Shown here: positions 45,038 through 53,090 of the stretch, piece by piece
Numbering within the stretch: the stretch's first letter is position 1
How the letters are laid out: every line of letters starts with the position of its first letter
From: Oscillospiraceae bacterium
GTDB taxonomy: Bacteria > Bacillota > Clostridia > Oscillospirales > CAG-272
Length of the DNA stretch: 64,000 nucleotides
Assembly (NCBI GenBank): GCA_015063385.1
Contig: SVUG01000007.1
Coordinates: 1 to 64,000 of the forward strand
Direction of reading: 5' to 3'
The notes under the pieces: model-generated
Database searches by the model: none
Told to the model about the DNA's origin: nothing
What the model saw: the letters and a program-made list of their open reading frames with translations, nothing else
Translations under genes and position numbers: made by a program

Positions 45038-46663
45038 TTATTTTGAGATAGGTCTGTAGACCTTCATAAGTGCAAGAGCGCTCTTTGCACCGTCAAGTGC
45101 TGCGCTCGTGATACCGCCTGCGTAGCCTGCGCCCTCGCCTGCGGGATATATATTGCGGTAGCCAACGGCTACTCTTGTTTCCGGGTCACGCATAATTCTA
45201 ACCGGAGCGCTGGTCCTGGTTTCAGCACCTGTTAAAATCGCGTCGTGAGCGGCAAAGCCGCTGATTTTCCTATCAAATGCCAATATAGCGCTCTTGATAG
45301 AGTCGCACACGTAGCTCGGCAGAAAATCATTTGGGTTGGCAAGCCTTACGTTCTCGCCGTTCATATAGGTTGGTGTAATTCTGGTCGGCTCGCTTCCCTG
45401 TTTTCCGTGAAGAAAATCACCGACCGTAATTATAGGAGCGCGGTATTCGCCGCCGCCCGTCTGAAAAGCGCGTCTTTCAATATTGCGCTGAAATTCTATT
45501 GCAGCAGTAGGAGTCGCGCCGTAATCCTCCCGGAAAATAGTGGCAACGACCGCACTGTTGGAGTTGCGCCCTGAACGGCTGTGATAGCTCATTCCGTTGA
45601 CGACCACTCCCCCGTCCTCGCTCGCTGCGGCAACGACCTCGCCGCCGGGACACATACAAAACGTATAAGTACCGCGAGCTTTAGTGTCGTTTGAGAGCGC
45701 GTATTCAGCGTGGCCAAGGCGTTCGTCCCCTGCCATATCACCGTACATAGCGCGGTCAATATCCTCTGTAAGATGCTCAATTCGCATACCGACCGAGAAT
45801 GGCTTCGGCTCAACTACAAAGCCGCCTGAAATAAGGTTCATATAGGTATCGCGTGCGCTGTGGCCGATAGCCAATATCAAAGCTCCCGCAGGGAAATCGC
45901 CCCCGTCGGTTTTAACGCCGCAAAGCTCACCGCCCGAAATAATAGGCGAGATAAATTTAGTATGATAATGTATGCTTCCGCCAAGAGCGCAAATTCTATC
46001 AATCATACGCTCAACGACGAGCGAGAGAATGTCAGTGCCGATATGCGGCTTGGCGATATACCTGATGTCCTCTGGAGCGCCGAACTCGACGAATCGTTCA
46101 AGAATATAGCCAGATAGCGCGTCGTTGACTCTCGTGACGAGCTTGCCGTCAGAAAACGTGCCCGCACCGCCTGCACCGAACTGAATGTTCGTGTCAGTGT
46201 CAAGAATATGAGTGAGATTGAATTTTCTCACCGCCTCCTGCCTTTCGGCAACCGAGCCACCGCGCTCAAGTATAACGGGATTATATCCCGACTCTGCGAG
46301 TAAAAGTGCCGCAAACAGTCCCGCAGGACCTGCACCAACGATAAGCGGCGGAGCGCTCAGCTCCCCGTCGCCAAGGACGATTTCAGGCTTTGCATGGGGA
46401 TTGACAAGCGCCATATCCGCACGTGCAAGCCGCTCGCCCACAACACCATTAAAGCTCCCCTCGACAAGCACCGAATACACGAAATAAATATCCGGCTTTT
46501 TCCTCGCGTCAACGCTGCGACGGTAAATCGAATATTTTGCGGCAGCTCCTGCAAGCCCAAGGCGCGAAAGACGCCCCTTTGCAACCGAAAACGCCTCTTT
46601 TTCAGAGGCGTTAATTGGCATCTTGACGTTGTTAACAAGAATAAATTTTGAATTTAAACTCAT
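45038..46663 (-). CDS. COG2509-type FAD-dependent dehydrogenase of unknown substrate
   Basis: A 541-residue flavoprotein. The N-terminal 95 residues are a small alpha-beta domain (FILVNNVKMPI start). The FAD Rossmann motif PLIVGAGPAGLFAALLLAESGYNPVILERG spans about 106-135; the glycine motif is GAGPAG. A second conserved region, NIQFGAGGAGTFSDGKL, is diagnostic of this family. The C terminus has GEGAGYAGGITSAALDG, the second FAD-contact motif. The start codon begins one base after the stop of the 50-residue peptide gene, so translation is probably coupled. Substrate and role are not known for the family. Confidence 0.88.
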   Translation of the reverse strand: MSLNSKFILVNNVKMPINASEKEAFSVAKGRLSRLGLAGAAAKYSIYRRSVDARKKPDIYFVYSVLVEGSFNGVVGERLARADMALVNPHAKPEIVLGDGELSAPPLIVGAGPAGLFAALLLAESGYNPVILERGGSVAERQEAVRKFNLTHILDTDTNIQFGAGGAGTFSDGKLVTRVNDALSGYILERFVEFGAPEDIRYIAKPHIGTDILSLVVERMIDRICALGGSIHYHTKFISPIISGGELCGVKTDGGDFPAGALILAIGHSARDTYMNLISGGFVVEPKPFSVGMRIEHLTEDIDRAMYGDMAGDERLGHAEYALSNDTKARGTYTFCMCPGGEVVAAASEDGGVVVNGMSYHSRSGRNSNSAVVATIFREDYGATPTAAIEFQRNIERRAFQTGGGEYRAPIITVGDFLHGKQGSEPTRITPTYMNGENVRLANPNDFLPSYVCDSIKSAILAFDRKISGFAAHDAILTGAETRTSAPVRIMRDPETRVAVGYRNIYPAGEGAGYAGGITSAALDGAKSALALMKVYRPISK

Positions 46664-46664
46664 C

Positions 46665-46817
46665 TTACAAGCTCAAAACAGGTGCCAGCAGACCGACCAC
46701 CTCGGTCGATTCAAGCTGAGAATATTTCACCATAAACCAAAAAGCAACAGCAACGATAGCGCATAAAAGCACGCCCAAAATCGTGCCGAATTTAACACCA
46801 AAAATTTTCTTTTTCAT
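46665..46817 (-). CDS. 50-residue single-pass membrane peptide between cdaA and the flavoprotein
   Basis: A short gene read on the minus strand: MKKKIFGVKFGTILG followed by a hydrophobic helix (VLLCAIVAVAFWFMV, about 16-30) and a 20-residue tail, KYSQLESTEVVGLL, ending APVLSL. A GGAG lies six bases before the ATG, 15 bases after the cdaA stop, and its TAA is one base from the next ATG. Tight spacing and the good ribosome-binding site argue that it is real. It occupies the slot where CdaR is normally encoded, but it is far too short to be CdaR. Topology is predicted N-in with a short outside tail. Confidence 0.7.
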   Translation of the reverse strand: MKKKIFGVKFGTILGVLLCAIVAVAFWFMVKYSQLESTEVVGLLAPVLSL

Positions 46818-46832
46818 TTTCAGCTCCGAAAA

Positions 46833-47645
46833 TCAGTTATTTTCCTGCGCCTGTTTATCTCTGACAAGCTCTTTTACCAGGAATTTTCTAAGCGAATCCT
46901 CTGTGAAATCGCGCTTAAGCTCGCTCTCCTTTGCAACCGAAATCGTACCTGTTTCCTCGGAAACGACGATTATAATTGCATCACTGACCTCACTCATACC
47001 AACGGCGGCTCTGTGTCTTGTACCAAGCTCGCTGTCAACAGCAGTGTGTCTTGGTAAAGGAAGAATACAAGCCGCAGCAACGATTTTATTGCTGTCGATT
47101 ACGAGCGCACCGTCGTGAAGCGGCGCTCTGTTATAGAAAAGATTACGAATAAGCGAGTCGGAAACGTCAGCGTTGATTGTGATTCCTGAGTGACGGACCT
47201 CATCAAGCTGAGTCGTGCGCTCAAGAACGATAAGCGCACCCGTCTTCTCCGCCGACATAACGTGCACCGCCTTGCATATATTGTCGATAGCCTTATATTG
47301 CGCCTGCTTTTTATGCGACTGGTCGGCAATGCTGCGTATACCCATAAGCGAGCCGCCCATCTTCTCAAACAAATCGCGAAGCTCCGGCTGGAAAATGATT
47401 ATGAACGCAAGAGCTCCGAACTGGAAAATACCCGAAAGAATGTATTTAACGCCCGTAAAATCAAAGATGACCGCAAGTGCATAGATTATGAGGCAGGCAA
47501 CGATACCAAAAATAAGCGTACCGGCCTTGCGGTTTTTAAGAAATGTAAATACAAAGGCGAAGAAAAGCGTCAAAAGTAAAATGTCGACAGCATCCGCCCA
47601 GGTAAAACCAAGGAAAATACCCTTGGCAGCATCAAAAAAGCTCAT
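46833..47645 (-). CDS. cdaA: diadenylate cyclase CdaA
   Basis: A 270-residue membrane enzyme making cyclic di-AMP from two ATP. Three N-terminal transmembrane helices (about 16-36, 41-60, 68-86) precede the DAC domain, with LHDGALVI (DGA 178-180) and GTRHRAAVG (RHR 210-212), the two catalytic motifs. The start at 47645 follows AAGGAG; the longer open frame lacks its own site. Cyclic di-AMP controls potassium and osmolyte uptake and cell-wall balance. No cdaR or glmM follows, contrary to the usual Firmicutes order. Confidence 0.95.
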   Translation of the reverse strand: MSFFDAAKGIFLGFTWADAVDILLLTLFFAFVFTFLKNRKAGTLIFGIVACLIIYALAVIFDFTGVKYILSGIFQFGALAFIIIFQPELRDLFEKMGGSLMGIRSIADQSHKKQAQYKAIDNICKAVHVMSAEKTGALIVLERTTQLDEVRHSGITINADVSDSLIRNLFYNRAPLHDGALVIDSNKIVAAACILPLPRHTAVDSELGTRHRAAVGMSEVSDAIIIVVSEETGTISVAKESELKRDFTEDSLRKFLVKELVRDKQAQENN

Positions 47646-47823
47646 ATACTGCTCCTTTATCGTAGTTAATGAATTAGCGTTCATTTTTCGGGACTCCATA
47701 TAAAATTAAATATATCGCGCAAATAATTACAGTATAGTATAACATAAATAATTAAAAAAATCAATGCTTTTTTGGATTTTCTCAAAAATTAGCAAATAAT
47801 TTTCAATTATTGCAATTACACGC

Positions 47824-47852
47824 TTGACAAATAGACTATAAGATGTTATAAT
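47824..47852 (+). promoter_or_regulatory. consensus sigma-A promoter of the Crp/Fnr-ABC operon
   Basis: Perfect TTGACA (47824-47829), 17-base spacer, TATAAT (47847-47852). Confidence 0.92.
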
Positions 47853-47868
47853 TGTATCAAATGATACA
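47853..47868 (+). promoter_or_regulatory. candidate operator for the Crp/Fnr regulator
   Basis: The inverted repeat TGTATCA-AA-TGATACA directly abuts the -10 box and covers the start of transcription, a position suited to repression. Autoregulation by the downstream Crp/Fnr protein is inferred. Confidence 0.6.
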
Positions 47869-47882
47869 CTTTTGAGGTGAAT

Positions 47883-48542
47883 ATGAAAGAAATACTTGGC
47901 AAAACGTTTCTTTTCTCAGGAATTGAAACAGAAGAAATAAGCTCTCTGCTTCGTGATGTCAGCTTTGAAGAGGTCGGCTTTGCTCGAGGTGAACTGATAT
48001 ATTCCTCTAGCTCTGCGGATTCAAAAATAGGCTTCATTCTTAGCGGTAGATGCGAGGTGCGCCACTTAAAAGGTGATTCTGCCTCGGCGGTGCTGAACGT
48101 TTTGGGTGAGGGAGAGGCATTCGGCGTGCTTTCAGTGCTTTCCGAAAAAGAATTTCCCACACATATTTTCGCAACGAAAAACAGCACTATTTTATTCCTC
48201 AAAAAAGAAGATTTGCTCAAAATTGTAAACAATAATTCACAAATTGCTATAAATTTGATTAACTTTTTGGCAAATCGCATCTCTTTCCTTAATGAAAAAA
48301 TCGCTACTTTTTCCGGCACGAGAGTTGAAAACCGACTTGCATCGCATCTTATTTCCGAAAGCAAAAGGAACGCTTCGACCTCCTTTGTTTTCAACTGTAA
48401 AAAGTGCTCTGAGGCAATAAACGCAGGTCGCGCCTCGGTATATCGTGCACTTGCTTCGTTGGAAGCAGACGGGCTAATTACCGTTGCTGATAAAAAAATT
48501 AATATAATTGACCTTGACGGTCTTGAAAGGATTTCAAAATGA
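47883..48542 (+). CDS. Crp/Fnr-family transcriptional regulator
   Basis: A 219-residue regulator with an N-terminal cyclic-nucleotide-binding-type beta barrel (about 12-120) and a C-terminal winged helix (about 150-215; recognition helix around NAGRASVYRALASLEADG). It lacks the clustered N-terminal cysteines of oxygen-sensing Fnr; a CKKC pair lies near residue 175 just before the HTH. The ATG at 47883 follows GAGG. It overlaps the next gene by four bases (ATGA), so it is in the ABC importer operon and probably controls it. The signal is unknown. Confidence 0.88.
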   Translation: MKEILGKTFLFSGIETEEISSLLRDVSFEEVGFARGELIYSSSSADSKIGFILSGRCEVRHLKGDSASAVLNVLGEGEAFGVLSVLSEKEFPTHIFATKNSTILFLKKEDLLKIVNNNSQIAINLINFLANRISFLNEKIATFSGTRVENRLASHLISESKRNASTSFVFNCKKCSEAINAGRASVYRALASLEADGLITVADKKINIIDLDGLERISK

Positions 48543-49522
48543 AAAAATTCACATCAATTTTATTAATCGTAGCTTTGCTTACACTTTCCCTCTTCTCCTG
48601 TGAGCTCTTCACCGATAAGAGTGGCAATGGCGATAGTGCCAAAATACGCATAGGTGCTCTTGCGGGTCCTACCGGCATGGGTATGGCAAAAATGATAAGC
48701 GACAACGGTCTTGACAGCGATAAATACTCGTTCACCGTATATGGCAGCCCCGAGGACGCAAAGAACGCTTTCGTTGCAGGCGACGTTGACGCTATATGCT
48801 TCCCTACCAACACCGCTGCGAACCTTTACGGTGCGCTGAAGGGTGACCTTTACGTTGCGGCTATCAACTGCCTCGGCTCTCTCTATCTGCTCACCGATTC
48901 AAGCATCGAAATCAAGAGCATCAGCGACCTTGAGGGCAAAACCATTTATGCAAGCGTCCCAAACTCCACCACAGGCCCTATTCTTGAATACATACTTAAA
49001 AAGAACAACGTAAACGCAACCGTTTCCTTTGAGTATAACGGTGAGCAGCTTGCAAGCCACGACCAGCTCAGTGCCCTGATTGCTAAGGGCAATATTGATA
49101 TTGCCGTGCTTCCCGAGCCCAAGGCTACCGCCACTATCGCAGCTAATTCCTCGCTCGGTCTCTCAATCGACCTCAACCTATCTACCGAATGGGACAAGAT
49201 TTCAGACGAGCCGCTGACGATGGGATGCATAATCTTCAAAAAGTCCTTTGCAGACAAGAACAAATCAGCAGTTAATGCTTTCCTTACCGAATACAAAGCG
49301 TCTATTGAATATATAAACGATAATGCAAATAACGAGGCTGCGGCAAATATGATTTTTGACGCAAAGATTCTCCCCAAGGCTGCTATTGCAAAAAAGGCGC
49401 TTAACAATCTTTACGGCTCGATAGTTTACCTTGACGGTGAGGATATGAAAACCGCGCTTAAGTCATTCTACACCGCTATCGGTATGAATCTGCCGAGCGA
49501 CGCTTTCTATTATGAAAAATAA
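48539..49522 (+). CDS. ABC transporter substrate-binding lipoprotein (NitT/TauT type)
   Basis: A 327-residue solute-binding protein with a lipoprotein signal peptide: MKKFTSILLI, hydrophobic core, LFSC lipobox with Cys21. The mature part begins KIRIGALAGPTGMGMAKM and has the two-lobed NMT1/SsuA-like layout (FVAGDVDAICFPTN, LEGKTIYASVPNS, NIDIAVLPEP). Relatives bind nitrate, sulfonates, taurine or pyrimidine precursors; the ligand here cannot be told. It would be lipidated by the Lgt encoded at 6725. Confidence 0.88.
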   Translation: MKKFTSILLIVALLTLSLFSCELFTDKSGNGDSAKIRIGALAGPTGMGMAKMISDNGLDSDKYSFTVYGSPEDAKNAFVAGDVDAICFPTNTAANLYGALKGDLYVAAINCLGSLYLLTDSSIEIKSISDLEGKTIYASVPNSTTGPILEYILKKNNVNATVSFEYNGEQLASHDQLSALIAKGNIDIAVLPEPKATATIAANSSLGLSIDLNLSTEWDKISDEPLTMGCIIFKKSFADKNKSAVNAFLTEYKASIEYINDNANNEAAANMIFDAKILPKAAIAKKALNNLYGSIVYLDGEDMKTALKSFYTAIGMNLPSDAFYYEK

Positions 49523-50270
49523 GCTAAAAAAGCTACTCCTTTCCCTCGCGGTGCTTCTTTTCTGGCTTGCTGTTTGGGAAATGCTGGCGGTAATAATCGA
49601 CCTTGAATTCGTGCTTCCTAGGGTTGAGACGACTCTTATCACCCTTTTTGAGCTTCTTTGCACGAAGGATTTTTACCTGCTTGTTTTATCTTCGCTAGTG
49701 CGGATTTTCTCAAGCTTTATCATCGGAGTGCTGATAGCCGTGGTTTTGGCACTGTTTGCCATCAGATTTTCAGTATTCAAGGCTCTCGTTTCCCCATTGA
49801 TTACAATTTCAAAGTCCACACCCGTAGCGGTATTGATAATACTGCTGTGGCTTATGCTCAGCAGTGGAGCAAGAGTACCGGGAGCTGTTGCTATACTAAT
49901 GGTCGTGCCGATAATCTGGCAGAATATGCTTGACGGCTACGACGCTATAGACAATCAGCTTGAAGAGGTCACAAAAATCTACGGCTTCAGCTATTTAAAG
50001 AGACTGAAAATTCTAGTTTTGCCAACGCTACTGAAATTTCTCTTCCCGGGTATTATTACCGCATCGGGACTTGCCTGGAAAGCAGGAATTGCGGCAGAGG
50101 TCATCTGTATAACCACTAACTCAATCGGCAAGGAAATATATAACGCCAAATCCATTCTCGACGGACCGAAAACCTTTGCATTTACTATCGTCGTACTGAT
50201 ACTAAGTATTGCGGTTGAAAGGCTGATAAAGCTACTTATCAAGGGGGTGAGTAAAAAATGTCGCTTGTAA
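49512..50270 (+). CDS. ABC transporter permease (SsuC/TauC-like)
   Basis: A 252-residue BPD-type permease with about six transmembrane helices. The EAA loop region, EEVTKIYGFSYLKRLKILVLPTLL, corresponds to the conserved EAAxxxGxxxxxxxxxixlP coupling helix. It overlaps the binding-protein gene by 11 bases and the ATPase gene by 13 bases, so the three are translationally coupled. Confidence 0.9.
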   Translation: MKNKLKKLLLSLAVLLFWLAVWEMLAVIIDLEFVLPRVETTLITLFELLCTKDFYLLVLSSLVRIFSSFIIGVLIAVVLALFAIRFSVFKALVSPLITISKSTPVAVLIILLWLMLSSGARVPGAVAILMVVPIIWQNMLDGYDAIDNQLEEVTKIYGFSYLKRLKILVLPTLLKFLFPGIITASGLAWKAGIAAEVICITTNSIGKEIYNAKSILDGPKTFAFTIVVLILSIAVERLIKLLIKGVSKKCRL

Positions 50271-50836
50271 TCAAAAATCTAAATAAATCCTTTGGCGAAA
50301 AGGAGATATTCAACGACTTTTCCTACTCATTCGGCGACCGCGGAATATACGCACTCACGGGCGAGAGCGGTGTTGGAAAAACCACGCTTTTGCGAATAAT
50401 TTCAGGCCTTGATAGCGACTACGACGGAGAAATTTTAGGCGCAGACAGCGTATCTCTTGCTTTTCAAGAGCATAGACTGTTCCCCGTTCTAACCGCGCTT
50501 GAAAATGTTGTTTTTGCAATTTCTGATACAAAAAACGCAGCAGTTTTGTCATTGGCAAAAAACATGCTAACAAGCCTTGGTATTAGTGAAAAGGATTTCT
50601 CTCTTCTTCCGAGTGAGTTGTCCGGTGGTATGAAGCAAAGAGTTTCTCTCGCTCGCGCATTTCTCAAAGACGCACCAATACTGCTCCTTGACGAGCCGAC
50701 CGGAGAGCTTGACGAGGAAAACGCACGGCTCGTCCGTGATGTGATAAAATCCGAGGGACAGCGGAGGCTTGTAATACTCGTCACTCACAACAAAAAAGAA
50801 ATACGCGAACTTGATGCCACCGAAATATGCATATAA
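50258..50836 (+). CDS. ABC transporter ATP-binding protein (short form)
   Basis: A 192-residue ATPase. Walker A is GESGVGKTT (35-43), a Q-loop is in LAFQEHRLF, the signature is LSGGMKQRVSLARAF, Walker B is ILLLDEPTGELD, and the switch His is in VTHNKKE. All catalytic parts are present, but it is about 50 residues shorter than SsuB/TauB, ending right after the H-loop strand and lacking the C-terminal extension. A terminator follows six bases after the stop, so the short end is natural. Confidence 0.9.
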   Translation: MSLVIKNLNKSFGEKEIFNDFSYSFGDRGIYALTGESGVGKTTLLRIISGLDSDYDGEILGADSVSLAFQEHRLFPVLTALENVVFAISDTKNAAVLSLAKNMLTSLGISEKDFSLLPSELSGGMKQRVSLARAFLKDAPILLLDEPTGELDEENARLVRDVIKSEGQRRLVILVTHNKKEIRELDATEICI

Positions 50837-50841
50837 AACTT

Positions 50842-50870
50842 AAGACGGACGTTTCGCGTCCGTCTTTTTT
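50842..50870 (+). terminator. ABC operon terminator
   Basis: The stem aagacggacg / cgtccgtctt with a five-base loop is followed by six Ts. Confidence 0.93.
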
Positions 50871-50911
50871 ATTAAAATGCAAGAAAAACATTCAAAAATT
50901 TCAAAAATCTA

Positions 50912-50940
50912 TTGAAATATGCAAGTCCTTGTGATAAAAT
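50912..50940 (+). promoter_or_regulatory. sigma-A promoter of the rpiR operon
   Basis: TTGAAA (50912-50917), 17 bases, TAAAAT (50935-50940). Confidence 0.78.
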
Positions 50941-50987
50941 ATTTTGTAGCGCGTGTACGCGTATTTATTGACAGTTGAGGTTTCAAA

Positions 50988-51845
50988 ATGGCAGCTGATA
51001 TTTCACAAAGAATCAAATCCCTATATTCAACCTTTTCAAAGGGACAGAAAAAAATAGCTAACGTCATACTTAATGATTACGACAAGGCGGCGTATCTCAC
51101 CGCGGCAAGACTCGGCAAAATGGTAGGAGTTTCAGAATCCACCGTAGTCAGATTTGCAAGCGAGCTCGGCTTTGAGGGATATTCGGAGTTCCAGCTTGCC
51201 GTTCAGGAGCTAGTCAGAATTAAGCTTACGCCTAATCAGCGCATCGAGGTCACCAAACAGCGCATCGGTCGTGCCGATATACTCGAGAGCGTTATGGAGT
51301 CGGACATCAACAAAATCAGATATACCCTAGAAAGACTCGACCGCAAGGTGTTTTCGGATGCCGTTGATGCTATCCTTGAAGCAAAAACCATCTACATCAC
51401 GGGCGCAAGAAGCACCGAGCCTATCGCAAGACTGCTCTCGCACAACCTATCACTCATTTTTGATAATATTAAATTCGTAGTACCAACCTCCTCTGCCGAG
51501 GTATTCGAGCAGATGTACTCGGTCAGTAGCGAGGACACGGTAATAGCATTTTCGTTCCCGAGATATTCCTCGAAGATTGTAAACGCGGTTAAATTTGCAA
51601 GACAAAAGGACGCTCGCGTCGTTGCATTCACCGACTCCGACGTTTCTCCGCTTGCAGAATACGCTACCTGTCTACTCACCGCACAGTCGGATATGGCGTC
51701 CTTTATGGACTCGCTCGTAGCGCCCCTTTCTATCATTAACGCCATTATCATAGAGATAACCCGCAGGCGTGAAAAGGAAATCACATCGCGCTTTGACAAT
51801 CTTGAAAAAATCTGGGATGAGTACGACGTATATGCAAAGCAGTGA
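50988..51845 (+). CDS. MurR/RpiR-family transcriptional regulator
   Basis: A 285-residue regulator with an N-terminal HTH_6 domain (about 1-77; recognition region MVGVSESTVVRFASELGFEGYSEF) and a SIS phosphosugar-binding domain (about 125-260; TGARSTEPIARLL and FSFPRYSSKIV). SIS regulators sense sugar phosphates or amino-sugar derivatives. No sugar catabolic genes adjoin; it precedes a BaiN-like flavoprotein and the cmk-plsC and ispH-rpsA fusions. That neighbourhood is common in clostridia, but its targets are unknown. Confidence 0.9.
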   Translation: MAADISQRIKSLYSTFSKGQKKIANVILNDYDKAAYLTAARLGKMVGVSESTVVRFASELGFEGYSEFQLAVQELVRIKLTPNQRIEVTKQRIGRADILESVMESDINKIRYTLERLDRKVFSDAVDAILEAKTIYITGARSTEPIARLLSHNLSLIFDNIKFVVPTSSAEVFEQMYSVSSEDTVIAFSFPRYSSKIVNAVKFARQKDARVVAFTDSDVSPLAEYATCLLTAQSDMASFMDSLVAPLSIINAIIIEITRRREKEITSRFDNLEKIWDEYDVYAKQ

Positions 51846-53079
51846 TTATTCCTACTCTCCCGTGCGAGTTGCCGTAATCGGCGGCGGTGCTGCAGGTATG
51901 ATGGCGGCAGGCACTGCCGTAATGTACGGTGCAGAGGTGACGATTTTTGAAGCGACCGACCGCCTTGGCAAAAAGCTGGCGATTACAGGCAAAGGCAGAT
52001 GCAACGTCACCAACAACTCTAGCACGGCGGAGTTCCTTGAAAACGTGACTAAAAACCCGAGATTTCTCTACGCACCGCTATCAGCACTTTCCACCGACGA
52101 AACCATGACGCTTTTCGAGTCGCTCGGCGTTAAGCTCAAAACCGAGCGCGGCAAGCGCGTTTATCCCGAAACCGACAAAGCAAAGGATATCGTTGACGCC
52201 ATGCGCACCTACTCAAGCGGTGCAGAGGTAATATACAAAAAAGCAACCGCCATAAAAGCAAAGGACGGTGGATTTACCGTCACCGCAGGCGGCAGCGATT
52301 ACACCTTTGATAAGGTTATTTTGGCTACCGGCGGCAAGTCCTATCCGCTCACCGGCTCTGACGGCTCAGGCTACAGACTGGCGATGCGCCTCGGACATTC
52401 CGTGACCGAGCTTATCCCCTCGCTTATTCCGCTGAATTCGCCCTCACAGCTTTGTAAGGATATGCAGGGGCTTTCGCTTAAAAATGTAAAAATCGAGATA
52501 AAAGACGAGGCAGAAAAGGTTTTATATACCGATTTCGGTGAAATGATGTTCACTCACTTCGGTGTCACGGGCCCTGTGATTCTCTCTGCTTCGGCACATC
52601 TTCGTCTGGTAGATATCGCGTCACTTACACTCTCGATTGACTTAAAGCCTGCGCTTGACGAGCAGACTCTTGACCAAAGGCTGTTGTCGGATTTTGCAAA
52701 AAAAAGCAACAAGGATTTAATCAACTCACTCGGAGACCTGCTCCCCTCTAAAATGATTGAGCCTTTTATCGCTCTTTCAGGTGTAGACGGCAGGAAAAAG
52801 GTCAATTCAATCACCAAGGAAGAGCGCAGAGCGATACTCTCGACTCTCAAGGCGTTCAGAATTCCTCTTGACTCCTTCCGACCTATCGAGGAGGCTATTG
52901 TCACCTCGGGTGGCATCGAGGTCAAGGAAATATCCCCAAAAACCATGGAATCAAAAATCGTCCCCGGTCTGTATTTTGCAGGCGAGGTCATCGACGTCGA
53001 TGCATACACCGGTGGATTTAATTTACAAATTGCTTTTTCCACAGGATATTTGGCAGGAAAAAGCGCGGCAGAATCGTAA
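51832..53079 (+). CDS. BaiN/HI0933-like FAD-dependent oxidoreductase
   Basis: A 415-residue flavoprotein of the HI0933/aminoacetone-oxidase family. It has GGGAAGMMAAG (17-27, FAD), GKKLAITGKGRCNVTN (family hallmark), ATGGKSYPLTGSDG and a C-terminal GEVIDVDAYTGGFNLQ with the second FAD contact. The ATG at 51832 lies inside the last 14 bases of the rpiR gene. Members include the BaiN bile-acid reductase candidate, but most are uncharacterised, so no substrate is claimed. Confidence 0.88.
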   Translation: MQSSDYSYSPVRVAVIGGGAAGMMAAGTAVMYGAEVTIFEATDRLGKKLAITGKGRCNVTNNSSTAEFLENVTKNPRFLYAPLSALSTDETMTLFESLGVKLKTERGKRVYPETDKAKDIVDAMRTYSSGAEVIYKKATAIKAKDGGFTVTAGGSDYTFDKVILATGGKSYPLTGSDGSGYRLAMRLGHSVTELIPSLIPLNSPSQLCKDMQGLSLKNVKIEIKDEAEKVLYTDFGEMMFTHFGVTGPVILSASAHLRLVDIASLTLSIDLKPALDEQTLDQRLLSDFAKKSNKDLINSLGDLLPSKMIEPFIALSGVDGRKKVNSITKEERRAILSTLKAFRIPLDSFRPIEEAIVTSGGIEVKEISPKTMESKIVPGLYFAGEVIDVDAYTGGFNLQIAFSTGYLAGKSAAES

Positions 53080-53090
53080 AAGGAGAAAAA

